From Gautieria morchelliformis (taxonomy: Eukaryota; Basidiomycota; Agaricomycetes; Gomphales; Gomphaceae), in the NCBI GenBank assembly GCA_015179125.1, contig WHVA01000132.1, forward strand, positions 1-64,000: a stretch of DNA of 64,000 nt, given 5' to 3'. Numbering within the stretch: the stretch's first letter is position 1; the number at the start of each line of letters is the position of its first letter. Of this stretch, positions 46,080 through 56,240 are shown piece by piece. Below the pieces are notes generated by a model. The model worked only from the letters and a program-made list of their open reading frames with translations. It was not told the DNA's origin and made no database searches. The position numbers and the translations under genes were made by a program.

Positions 46080-49000
46080 TTATATGATTTCCAGTGCCAT
46101 CATTGTAGTGTTGTATAGCTCCCTATAAGTTGACCCATCAGAGTCAACAATGATTTTCCTGTGTGAAATGAGTGACAGGTGCGCACATAATTTCACCTGC
46201 CCATCCCTGTCATTGGTAGCCAGCATGCCTCCGGTCAGGCTCAGGGCAACAGAAAGAACTACATGTGGGTGTGCATGCACACATTGAGCAAGAAAGGAGT
46301 TGCACACATGCATGATGCAAGTGTGCTGGGACGTACTAGCAGACTTGTGTCCATGCAGTATGAGCTGCACTTCCCCTTGCATGTCCCAGAACCGCACACT
46401 CCTGTCATCCGAACCAGATACGACCCATTGGTTGTCATGGGATACAGCGATGGAGCGCACCGCATCCTACATTCATACTAATGAGTATCATGGTTCCTGA
46501 AGAGTGAAGATTTACGAGCCGACAGCAAGCAAAGGAGGCAAAATGCAGGCAGTCACTCACCGAATGACCTATAAAATCTACCGTACACATACACACACTA
46601 TCATTCTGCCTGCTCTTCGCTGTAGCTGTCCCTGCATCCTCTACACCTACTTCATACGACTGCCTCAATGCCCCTCTGTGCACATTCCTTAGCAACGGCT
46701 CCAAATTCCAGTACTTCAGGCTCCCATTGGAGCCCCCACTGATGAGGCCCTTTCCATTAGGTGTGAACACCACACTGAGAATGCGACCACTGTGTCCCAT
46801 GAGGCGCTCAATGAGTTGCCCTGTTTGGATATCCCAAAGGTACACAATGCTTTCAGAGGAACCTGTGGCGATGAGGGCCCCATCAGGAGAGATGGAGACA
46901 GAGGATAGGCTGGCGCTGAGCTACATATTGCAAGCCAAAATCAACACAAAACACCACACCCAGGCAGCAACACCCCATATAAGCACAATGACATGTATCA
47001 GCATTCTACATGTGATGATATGTGACAATAAGACACACATCCACTGGTGCTGTGATCGATGGCATCTTGGGCTGCCTGGTCTCCATGTCCCAGATGCGCA
47101 TGGTGTTGTCCAGGGAGCCAGAAACGATGAGACGGCTGTCAAGTGAGAAGTTGGGAGAGAAAACATCCTTTTGATGACCCTCAAATATGGCAAGGATGCA
47201 CTTATTGGTAATGTCCCATATATGATGGTGATGTGGTGACAGGACAAGAGGGTTGTGGGGGTTGTAAGGGTTAAATGTGCAGGTGAAAGGAATACATAGT
47301 CCATGGATTGCAGGAATAAGTACATGAAGGATGTTAGTGCATGACATGAAACACGCACCCTAATCTTGTCATCGTGTGCACCTGTCTCAACGTAGCGCCC
47401 CTCAGGGCTAAAGCGCACAGTCCTGAGGTGGACGTCGGCATGGACGTGCTCACTTAGTTCAAGTGTGGACAATGTGCAGGGGAGATGAAGGAAAAGGGGA
47501 GGTTCAGGGGAGACAAAGTGAAAGATGGGGCAATCACTCACCTTGCCCTTTCCCCAGTGACAGTGTCATATATCGGTGCCAAGCCTCGCTCAGACCCAGT
47601 TACAAGGTAGCACCCGTCAGCTGAGAAGCAGACAGAGAATATGGGACTGGAAGGTGCAGAGTTAGTATGGAACTGCTAGAGGGACAGGAGACAAGTGATA
47701 TGAATCAAATCGAGGCTTGTTCCAGCCCCTGATTAAACTCTGCATGCCACCCAAACTGAGCCATGGTGACTCACCAACCAGAATCGTCATGCTCTAGTAT
47801 ATGCGTCAAATCCACATCTACTTGATGCTGTGGGACCTGCTGGCTGAAAGTGGCTGCCCAACCTGATCCCTGTATACAAGGAGAGGGGAATGAGCACATT
47901 GGGAGATAAAATGGCAGGAGATGTCTAGCAAAGGTGGCAACGCACCCACTTCACCTCTGGCAATGCCATATGTGGGTTCAGGGTAGGGACTGCTGCAACC
48001 GTCTCCAGCAGTGAGGCAATCATATCATGACCATTCACAGCTGCTGCTTGCAGTGCACCACCATACACTCCTCCTTGAGCAGTGACATCAGCACCCCTGT
48101 CTATGAGCAGCTGAACAATTGTATCATGACCCTCAAATGCTGCCGCCTGCAGTGCACTCCCATACATTCTCCCCTGAGCATTCACATCTGCACCCTTCTC
48201 TAGGAGCAAGCAGACAGTTGTATCGTGACCCCGTAATGCTGCTATCTGCAGTGCACTCCCATACTTTCCTCCCTGCGCATTTGCATCTGCGCCCTTCTCT
48301 AGGAGCAACCAGACAATTGTATTACGACCCCCCGACACTGCTGCCTGCAATGCACTCCCATACTCTCCTCCCTGTGCATTCACATCTGCGCCCTTCTCTA
48401 GGAGCAGCCGGACAGTCGTATCATGACCCTCTATTGCTGCTGCCTGCAGCGCACTCCCATACACTCCTCCCTGAGCATTCACGTCCATACCCTTCTCAAG
48501 GAGTAACCGGATAATCATATCATGACCCCGTAATGCCTCTGTATGCAGCACACTCACATACTTTCCCCCCTGCACATTCGTGTCCACACCCTCCTCTATG
48601 AGCAACTGTGCAGTCGTATCATGATCCCATAATGCTGCTGCCCGCAGTGCACTCCCATACTTTCCTCCCTGTGCATTCACGTCTGCACCCTTGTCTAGGA
48701 GCAACTGGACAGTCACATCATGACCCTTTATTGCTGCTGCCTGCAGTGCACTCCCATACACTCCTCCCTGAGCATTCACATCTGCGCCATTCACAAGGAG
48801 TAACCGGACAATTGTATTATGACCCCATAACGCTGCTGCCTGCAGTGCACTCCCATACACCCCTCCCTGAGCATTCACATCTGCACCCTTCTGGAGGAGT
48901 AACAAGACAATTGTATCATAACCCCGTAATGCTGCTGTATGCAGTGCACTCCCATACTTTCCTCCCTGGGCATTCACATCTGCACCCTTCTCCAGGAGCA

Positions 49001-51482
49001 ACTGGACAATCACATCATGACCCTGTAATGCTGCTGCCTGCAGTGGTGTGCCATAGTATCCTCCAGGTGCATTCACATCTAATCCCTTCTCCAACAGCCA
49101 TTGGCATGCTTGTTCCAACCCTTTCTCAGCAGTGATGTAAAGAGGATTCATTCCATGGTACTCCCGCGGCTTACTCTGACAGTAAAGCCACATCCAGTTG
49201 ATGTAAACAGCACTCATGGGCTCCAAGAGCCTCATGATCAGTCCATGTAGATCGTCCCAGTCACTAGCCTGATCCCACCCAGCATGGTCCAGCCAGTTAT
49301 CTGCAGCATAGTGAGATAGTGGATAGGACCTGGCTGTATTGGAGTTTACACCATTATGCTGGTCAAATTGCAGCAGGTATGCCAGACATGTCTTCGCAAT
49401 GGATACATGTGCAATCTTTTCGTCAAAATGATAATATGAAAGTGTGCTTGTGTGAAGGTGTTCCGAGATCAGATATTCCCGCACGGAAAAGTGTGCCAGT
49501 CTGATCTCTCCTGTTGCAGCAAAGAGAACCCTGTCATGGTGACCAATACTGCCCTCCTTGTTGGTCTCCTCTTGGGATGTAATGGTGACTAGACTCGAAC
49601 AAATGTAAAGCATGCCTTGTGGATCCCAAAGTCGCCGCCGATGGTCAAATAGAGGTCCCTTTTTGGCATCGGGATCGGTAGCGATCACATCCACAGCTTC
49701 CTCTATTGACAATGTTCGTATAGAGAAAGCCAGCCATATGAGCAGGCGCAGAGCATCCGGCCTATTGACCTCATTGATGGCCTCGAGAATTCGATCGTAC
49801 GTCTCGTATAGTGTCTTTGGAAGATGCATGAGTGCTGCCTCAAGCGCAGCCGAAGATTGACAATTCGCCAGTGCGTCCAGTTGACATTTAACCAATCGAA
49901 ACCTTTCCCCTCTGTCAGCAACTATTTCAAAGCAGGTAAAATCCACTTACATTCCATGTGCATCCTTCATCAAAGTACTCTGGACCATTTCCTTCTCTTC
50001 TGTCGAGCACATGCTAAACTCGATATCAAGTCTCCTGGAAACATAGACTTGGATGTCACGGTCGACGGGACTCTTGTTCATGGATATATCATGTGAAACT
50101 AAACCACTCAGCGCCTTTGAAATGTCTCCCTCTTTTCGACTCGTTGCCAGCAGGTGCAATGCATCCAGCTTCCAGTCATGGACCTCCCTGAGCAGTTTCA
50201 GAAACCTGGATCTTTCCGGGCATTCATCAAGCGCATCAAACACAATATACACCACCTGAAAGCTCATGACGATTGTTTTTAAGGTTGACATCAGGTCTTC
50301 TTGACGTGGGTCTCGGCGCACACCACCCTGCTCATTCATAGAGAATAGTGACTCCAGAGCATGGGGCGTGCTCACACATTGCGCAGACAATTGCACGATC
50401 AGAGATCGAAGCACGTCATCTGGCAGTGTGTCTTTGTTGTTAAAGTCAAAGTAGAAAAATGCCATTGCTAGGAAGGGGTCAGAACGGGAGTGACGTGAAA
50501 GTTCTTCTATGATGGTAGAGCTGGATGGACAAATTCGTTAGCACGATAGGATGGAGATGACGCAAAGAGTTATACACATACCATAGGATCGTTTTTCCCG
50601 CGCCAGCTTTGACAGTCTATCAGCGGAAAACACATATCTAGCTTAGATAACGTACGTATACCGTGGAGCCAAAGGAATGAATGAGGGGCCTCTTGCCATT
50701 CCTGAAAATGTTTTCCCTCAATAAACCATGAACCGGTCATCGCTTGTCGCAGGTTACGGGCGTTTTTATGCTTTGACCAGTGATCAGGAGCCGCCGGCCA
50801 TTTATAGATCTTCTGGATCTCCTGATGATGTTCTTCTACATACAAAATCGGTCAGCATTCCACGATCCCACGATAGGAGACACTGGCGACATGCAACTTA
50901 CGCAAAACCTGGCTTATCTCAGCAGTCCGTTCCTGCAAGGATTCGACATCACTATCTATCTTCAGTGCCAAACGTCTTTCCGAATAATCAGCACCAACTT
51001 GAATGTAGCGGGTGCAACGTACGTCTGATCTACGCCCATGGCCGTAGTCAACAAACCTTGGAGATCGCCTAGCTTGTCGAGAGTCTTGCGCACTTCACTC
51101 TCCTTTAGAGGCCATAACAACGCCCGAATGCCTTTGTGTCCAACTTCCCTTTCTAAGGCCATATTGAGACTCTGCAGCTCCTCAGTGCAACAAATAAGTA
51201 GCTTATTCAAAGTTGGTAATCGCGAGGATGCTCCTGTCTCGTCGTCTTCTACTAGTCGACGAATAGTTTCGAGCACTTTTTGGAGTCCAAACAGCTGATC
51301 AATGATCCTTTTCTTGTCCCTCGATGCGTTCTTGAAGCCATTCGCATGCTTGTAGCATGCCGTGATAGCCGCTCCAGTGAGCTGGAGAACGGCGATGACG
51401 CTCGCTGATTGGAGTGGTTAGCACCCTCCCAACGGTTCTGCTAGGTTGTCGGCGACTTACCTGCTAATCCCATAGTAGCCAT
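46080..51482 (-). CDS. NLR-like protein: helical N-terminus, NACHT NTPase, ~12 ankyrin repeats, C-terminal Tup1-type WD40 domain
   Basis: Exon 1 starts at 51482 (MATMGLA), joining ASVIAVLQLTGAAITACYKH, the start of an N-terminal helical domain seen in fungal STAND proteins. A linker exon WKHF..SFLWLHGI follows. Across introns it reads GIPGAGKTIL (Walker A, near 50600), then VYIVFDALDECPERSRF (Walker B) and LHLLATSRKEGDI (sensor). The winged-helix/superhelical part leads to ankyrin repeats: one divergent copy, then eleven 33-residue copies close to YGSALQAAALxGHDTxVxLLLEKGADVNAQGG (about 47980-49150). The exon ends in frame at VKW (47946). After a 76-bp intron it continues GSGWAATFSQQVPQ, the Tup1 linker, then Tup1-like blades (SVCFSADGCYLVTG, VRFSPEGRYVETGAHDDKI, IWDITNKCILAIFEGHQKDVF, RLIVSGSLDNTMRIWDMET, FTPNGKGLISGGSNGSLKYWN, SIAVSHDNQWVVSGSDDRSVRFWD). 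It ends at TAA 46080. One intron in the WD part has no acceptor AG. Confidence 0.72.
47980..49150 (-). repeat. Tandem 99-bp ankyrin-coding repeats
   Basis: Eleven adjacent 99-bp units, each coding one 33-residue ankyrin repeat, with strong nucleotide similarity including the codons for GADVNAQGG. They lie inside the NLR-like gene. Confidence 0.9.
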
Positions 51483-51795
51483 AGTGTCGAGTTGGTTAGA
51501 GTACTAGAACACGTTGCCGTCTATTATCGCAGCGTCTATCATCGTGCCACACGCGTAGGTTTGAATGGAGAGAAGTCATCGTGACCACATGGACCCACCG
51601 ACGCACTTCCATTAAATAACTAGGTGGATACCCGCGCTTCGCGCGGGGGTGCAAGTCAAACGCCTCGGTAAGGTCAAACGCATCAGCAAGGTCAAACGCC
51701 TTGGGTAAATCAAACTTGGGATAAGTCAAGCACATTCGGATAAGAAAATTTCATTCAGATAAGTAAAACACATCTTATTGATTGAAGGTAGGTAA
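51483..51795. other. Upstream of the NLR-like gene; short repeats
   Basis: Contains the possible Helitron end (51620-51647) and four imperfect copies of an AAGGTCAAACGC-type word of about 18-21 bp between 51650 and 51730. These encode the FDLxxAFDL repeats seen on the minus strand, which I judge non-coding. Confidence 0.45.
51620..51647 (-). other. Possible Helitron 3' terminus
   Basis: On the minus strand a GC hairpin CCCGCGC-GAA-GCGCGGG (51631-51647) is followed nine bases later by CTAG, then a host T. This is the hairpin + CTRR^T arrangement of Helitron 3' ends. The matching 5' end (A^TC) was not identified, so the body length is unknown. Confidence 0.35.
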
Positions 51796-52683
51796 TGTTA
51801 TGACCATGCTGCTCGACCAACTCTGGTACCTCCATGCCTCCTCTGGCTCTATTCCGCAATGTCCACACTTTGACCTTTTGATCCCCTTGTTCTTTACTAT
51901 TCACATACTTCCCCTTTTGACTCTATTCACCGGCCTTCCCTACTTGACCCTTAGCATAGCAAGTCCGGAGCATCAGGAGATCCATTTGTTCCACTATCAA
52001 TGTTACGACTGTTCCCCTCAACCATCTCCGCCATATCCGCATATCCTCCACACCACCTCTGCACCGCCTCCGCACCACCTCCGACTCTATTCCACAACAT
52101 CCGCACCATCTGCAACCCTCTACCTCGACCCTTGTGATTTCAGTACCCCTGGCCACCTCCAGATACTGGCCCCCGTACTCGACCCTGAACACAGCAAGAT
52201 ACCATTTCCGTAATTCCGTTTCTTCCGAGGCCTATTGTACTTACTCGCCTTGTTCTTTGTACTTACCCTACCCTGCACCCCCATTGTCATCCCATTGTTC
52301 CACATTAGTTACTTGCCCCGTATGTCTATCCGATTCCTGCACTCTCCAGAATTTGCTTAGTACCATACCATTACCTGTTGCTTCAGCTCTTTGTATAAAA
52401 CCCCCTCATGTATGTCTCCGTTCCTGCAATCAGATAATCAACTTCGATATGTGATTCCCTTCGCACTGTCTCCTGTTCTTAGCACAGCGAGTTTTGCTAG
52501 TCTTGTCTCCTTCCGCTCTCGACCCTCTGTCCTCCGCCTCTTCCGACCTTTGTTCTCCGGCCCTCGAACCTCGACTCTCAGTACTCTGTTCCCAACTTCT
52601 GCCTAGTTCATCAGGGGCGCAACACATAAGTTGAAGCCGTTGTCCTTTCCAGTTCCGACCTCTGGGAATTCCAATATGTAACA
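51796..52683 (+). repeat. LTR-like sequence A (candidate solo LTR)
   Basis: It starts TGTTATGACC and ends TATGTAACA, with a TATA box in CTTTGTATAAAACCCCCTCA near 52390 and a following CAATCAGATAATCAACTTCG initiator-like stretch. No coding sense. The flanks GGTAA and ATCAA do not match, so no target duplication. Confidence 0.55.
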
Positions 52684-52699
52684 ATCAATTAGACCCACA

Positions 52700-53171
52700 T
52701 TCCCCTTGTTCTTTTGCCTATTGATTGTTCTTAGTTCTACCCGGCACCCCCTTGTAGTTCCTCTTGTTCCGTATTAGTTACTTACTCCATTTATCCTAGT
52801 TACTTTTTCTTGCACTGGAATTGCTTACCTCTACCTTCTGACATGTTGTCTCAGCTCTTTGTATAAAACCCAGTCATGTGTGCCTCTGTTCTGCAATCAG
52901 ATAATTGACTTTGATATGTGACTCCCTTTGCACTGTTTCCTGTTCTTACCACAGCAAGTACTTGCAAGGCCTCTGTCTCTCTGACCTCTGCCTTCCAACT
53001 TGATTTCTGATATCCAACTTAACTCAATTCTTGAACCCTTACTACTTCAGTTACAATACTCAACCTCTTCCAACTTCCAATCTCAGATCTCAAAAATACT
53101 TAGGATGATAGTTGGGGGTGCAACATATAAGTTGAAGCTGCAGTCCCTTTAGATCCAAACCTGATACATAA
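52700..53171 (+). repeat. LTR-like sequence B, diverged partial copy of A
   Basis: Aligns by eye to about 52220-52683 (same TATA segment CTTTGTATAAAACCC and same order CAGCAAG ... GATGATAGTT ... ACATAACA) but diverged. It stands directly after copy A. A third partial copy is at 45390-45620. Confidence 0.6.
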
Positions 53172-53214
53172 CAGGTAATGACTCTCCACATTTCTCCCAT
53201 GGCTCATATCCCCT

Positions 53215-53905
53215 ACCTCACATGTAGTGTGTCCTTGCCTGTAGTGTGTCATCACACTTGATCTGTCCTCACACGTATTGCATCCTCACATGGAGCATGT
53301 CCTCACATGGAGCATGTCCTCACATGTGGCATGTCCCCACACGTAGTGTGTCCCCAAGCATAGTGTGCATAGTGTGTCTCCACATGTAGCATGTCTCCAT
53401 ATGTAGTGTGTCCCCACATGCAGTACAGTGTGCATGGCATGTCCCACATGCATAACATGTCCCTCAAGTATTTTGTGTGTAGCATGTCCCTGGTTTGTAG
53501 CATGTGCCCAAACATAGTGTGTCCCTAAATTATAGCATGTGTGTCCCCCATGCATAGTGTGTCCACATGTGTAGCATGTCCCTACATGTAGTGTGTGTAG
53601 CATCTCCCTCAAGTATAGTGTGCAAAGTGTGTCCCCAATGCATAACATGTCCCCCAAGTATAGTGTGCATAGCATGTCCTTTGTTTGTAGTGTGTCCCCC
53701 AAGTATAGCATGTGTAGAATGTCCCTTGTTTGTAGTGTTTTCCCCTGTAGTGTGTCCCATGTTTGTACTGTGTCCCCCAAGCATAGTGTGTCCCCACATA
53801 TAGTGTGCACATCCCCATGCATAGCATGCATGTTAGTGTGTGTAGCATGCCCCTCAAGTATAGCATGCATAGCATGTCCCAATGGCATGTGTAGCATATC
53901 CCCAA
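53215..53905. repeat. Minisatellite array, block 2
   Basis: Begins with 17-bp monomers (ACATGGAGCATGTCCTC) like block 1 and grades into longer 21-31 bp variants (ACATGTAGTGTGTCCCC, CAAGTATAGTGTGCATAGT). Long open frames on both strands (219 aa on minus) come only from the repeats and are not genes. Confidence 0.88.
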
Positions 53906-54540
53906 GGGCTTCAAAGTGAAGCGAGCAGGGGCTGTTACTTATCATTAACTTTTCGCAAACTCAGGGACATGTATCAATATCTATTTTTCAAAAAATGTCA
54001 AAATAAATGTCCAGTACATTTAAGCTGAAGTTGTTATTAATTTTAGCAGAGTCAAGATTATCTATTTTTGAAAAATGTCAAAAAAATGCACTGTACATTT
54101 AAGCTGACAATTTTCACAAAGTCAGGATAATTTATTGACATCTATCTGCGAATAAATGTCAAAAAAGTACAGTACATTGAAGCAGAGGCTGTTATTAATG
54201 CCCAGCCAAAGCCAGAGAAGCCCTGAGACTGACAGAGAAACCCAGAGCCCAGCCAAAGCCATAGTAAGCCAGCCACCAGTATAGCCAGAGAGGAGTGGCT
54301 GGTAAGTGGCTTTACAGTAAATAAAACAATAAAACAAACCACATCTAAAAGCAGAATCTCATTAATTTTAGAGGGAACTTATTGATGTCTATTTTCGAAA
54401 AAAGCCTGAAAAATATCTATATTAAAATACATTTCTTTCAGCAAAGTCTTGGGATTATTTAAATCTATTTTCAAAAAATTTCACAAAATTATAAAGTGAA
54501 AAATAATAAAATTCCAAATAAAAAAATTAAAATACATTTC
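53881..54540. repeat. AT-rich unit, copy A of a 1.03-kb tandem duplication
   Basis: Starts AATGGCATGTGTAGCATATC and includes AAGGGCTTCAAAGTGAAGC, repeated AAATGTCAAAA words and a CCAGCCAAAGCCAGAGAAGC stretch. Copy B begins at about 54908. The offset is about 1028 bp and covers the satellite-plus-AT unit. Confidence 0.85.
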
Positions 54541-54554
54541 AGTGGGATACCTGT

Positions 54555-54925
54555 CTGTCCCCAAGAATAGTGTGTCCCCACATGCATGCATGTCCCCATG
54601 CATAGCATATGTGTCCCCATGCATAACATGTGTGTCTCCAAGCATAGCATGCGTGTCCCCACGCATAGCATACATGTCCCCATGCATAACATGCATGTCT
54701 CCAAGCATAGCATGCGTGTCCCCACGCATAGCATGCTTGTCCCCATGCATAACATGCATGTCTCCACTCATAACATGCTTGTCCCCACGCATAACATGCA
54801 TGTCTCCACACATACCATGCGTGTCCCCATGCATAACATGCATGTCTCCACGCATAACATATGTGTCTCCATGCATAACATGCCTGTCCCCATGCATAGC
54901 ATGTCCCAATGGCATGTGTAGCATA
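54555..54925. repeat. 21-bp minisatellite array, block 3
   Basis: About 17 monomers near ATGCATAACATGCATGTCTCC. The 21-bp period keeps both strands open (134 aa on plus, 163 aa on minus: MHVMHGD-type heptads); these are repeat artefacts. Alternating purine-pyrimidine runs (ATGCATGCATG) are frequent. Confidence 0.9.
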
Positions 54926-55610
54926 TCCCCAAGGGCTTCAAAGTGAAGCAAGCAGAGGCTGTTACTTATCATTTACTTTTCTCAAACTCAGGGACATGTA
55001 TCAATATCTATTTTGTGACATATACAGACAAATAGTAAAGGAAGCCATATTTAAGCAGCTGCTGTCATTAATTTTAGCAAAGTCAGGATTATCTATATTT
55101 TGAAAAATGTCAAAACCAATGTCCAGTACATTTAAGCTGAAGTTGTTATTAATTTTTAGCAGAGTCAAGATTATCTATTTTGCGAAAAATGCCAAAAAAA
55201 TGCACTGTACATTTAAGCTGGAGCTGTTGTCAATTTTCATAAAGTCAGGATAATTTATTGACATCTATCTGCGAAAAAATGTCAAAAAAGTACAGTACAT
55301 TGAACCAGAAGCTGTTATTAATGCCCAGCCAAAGCCAGAGAAGCCCAGAGACTGACAGAGAAACCCAGAGCCCATAGTAAGCCAGCCACCAGTATAGCCA
55401 GAGAGGAGTGCCTGGTAAGCAGCTTTACAGTAAATAAAACAATAAAACAAACCACATTTAAAAGCAGAATCTATTGTCATTGATTTTAGAGGAAACTTAT
55501 TGATGTCAATTTTCGAAAAAAACCTGAAAAATATTGATATTAAAATACATTTTTTTCTGCAGTCTTTGGATGTTATTTAAATCTATTTCGAAAAAGATCA
55601 CAAAAATATA
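54908..55610. repeat. AT-rich unit, copy B of the 1.03-kb tandem duplication
   Basis: Near-copy of 53881-54540 with small indels, for example loss of one CCAGAGCCCAGCCAAAGCCA segment near 55370. Confidence 0.85.
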
Positions 55611-55699
55611 ATGCAAATGTGACAATACTATATGATGAGAAAAAAATGAACTAATAAAATTACCAACACAAATAAAATACATGGCAATGCATTAAAAAA

Positions 55700-56240
55700 A
55701 GATATTACCTAGCAATAGAAAGCCAGCCAAGCCAATAGATAGCCAGCCAGCCAAAGCAATAGACAGCCAGCCAGCTACAGGAGGGGACAGCACACAGAGC
55801 AGACAGCACACAGAGCAGCCAGCACACAGAGGGGACAGCAGACAGAGCACACAGCAGAAAGAGGAATCGCCGGTTGGGCAGGTTCCTAGTGTTCCCTCCT
55901 TACCGTGCGGCCTTTACACCGCGCGCGCGTCGTGCACGGACCATGCTCGTACGCTGTCGCGAATGGGTCATGTGACCGCTGCTCAGCGTTCATGCTCGCG
56001 GCTGCGCCGCTCGCGCTCCAGGTTCACGCTGGTCTGCCAGTCACGTGACCGCTGCGCAGCGTTGGTGCTCGCGGCTGCGCCGCTCGCCGCTGACATAAGT
56101 TTTACGTAATATTATTTGTAAGCGCGCCCACAACCTCCCACCGTGCTGCTTTCACCTATAGGAATAGGAATGCCTGATCGTCTGTCGAGGAGTTATATTC
56201 GTCATGACTATACGGACGTTGAAATTAATTGAAGTCGCTC
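55700..56240. repeat. Simple-sequence and GC-rich repeat region
   Basis: 55710-55860 has AGCCAGCC(AA)-type and ACAGCACACAGAGCAG-type tandem words. 55915-56095 is GC-rich, with two direct copies about 73 bp apart of GTGACCGCTGC..AGCGTT and TGCTCGCGGCTGCGCCGCTCGC. No gene seen. Confidence 0.7.

Noticed and set aside
45937..46692. Plus-strand frames at 45937-46128 and 46263-46692
   Set aside because: They overlap the Tup1-like WD40 exons on the minus strand and have no domain of their own.
48119..49135. Plus-strand frames of 131 and 175 aa rich in HSHTFLPEHSHLHPS
   Set aside because: These are the antisense of the ankyrin repeats; the regular pattern comes from the 99-bp repeat.
46080..51482. 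A CRISPR-like reading of the regularly spaced 99-bp units
   Set aside because: Units are directly adjacent, coding, and without unique spacers; this is a eukaryotic ankyrin gene.
53286..53945. Open frames of 219, 163 and 134 aa in the satellite blocks (53286-53945, 54481-54972, 54542-54946)
   Set aside because: They are translations of short tandem repeats, open on both strands, with no start context or non-repetitive domain.
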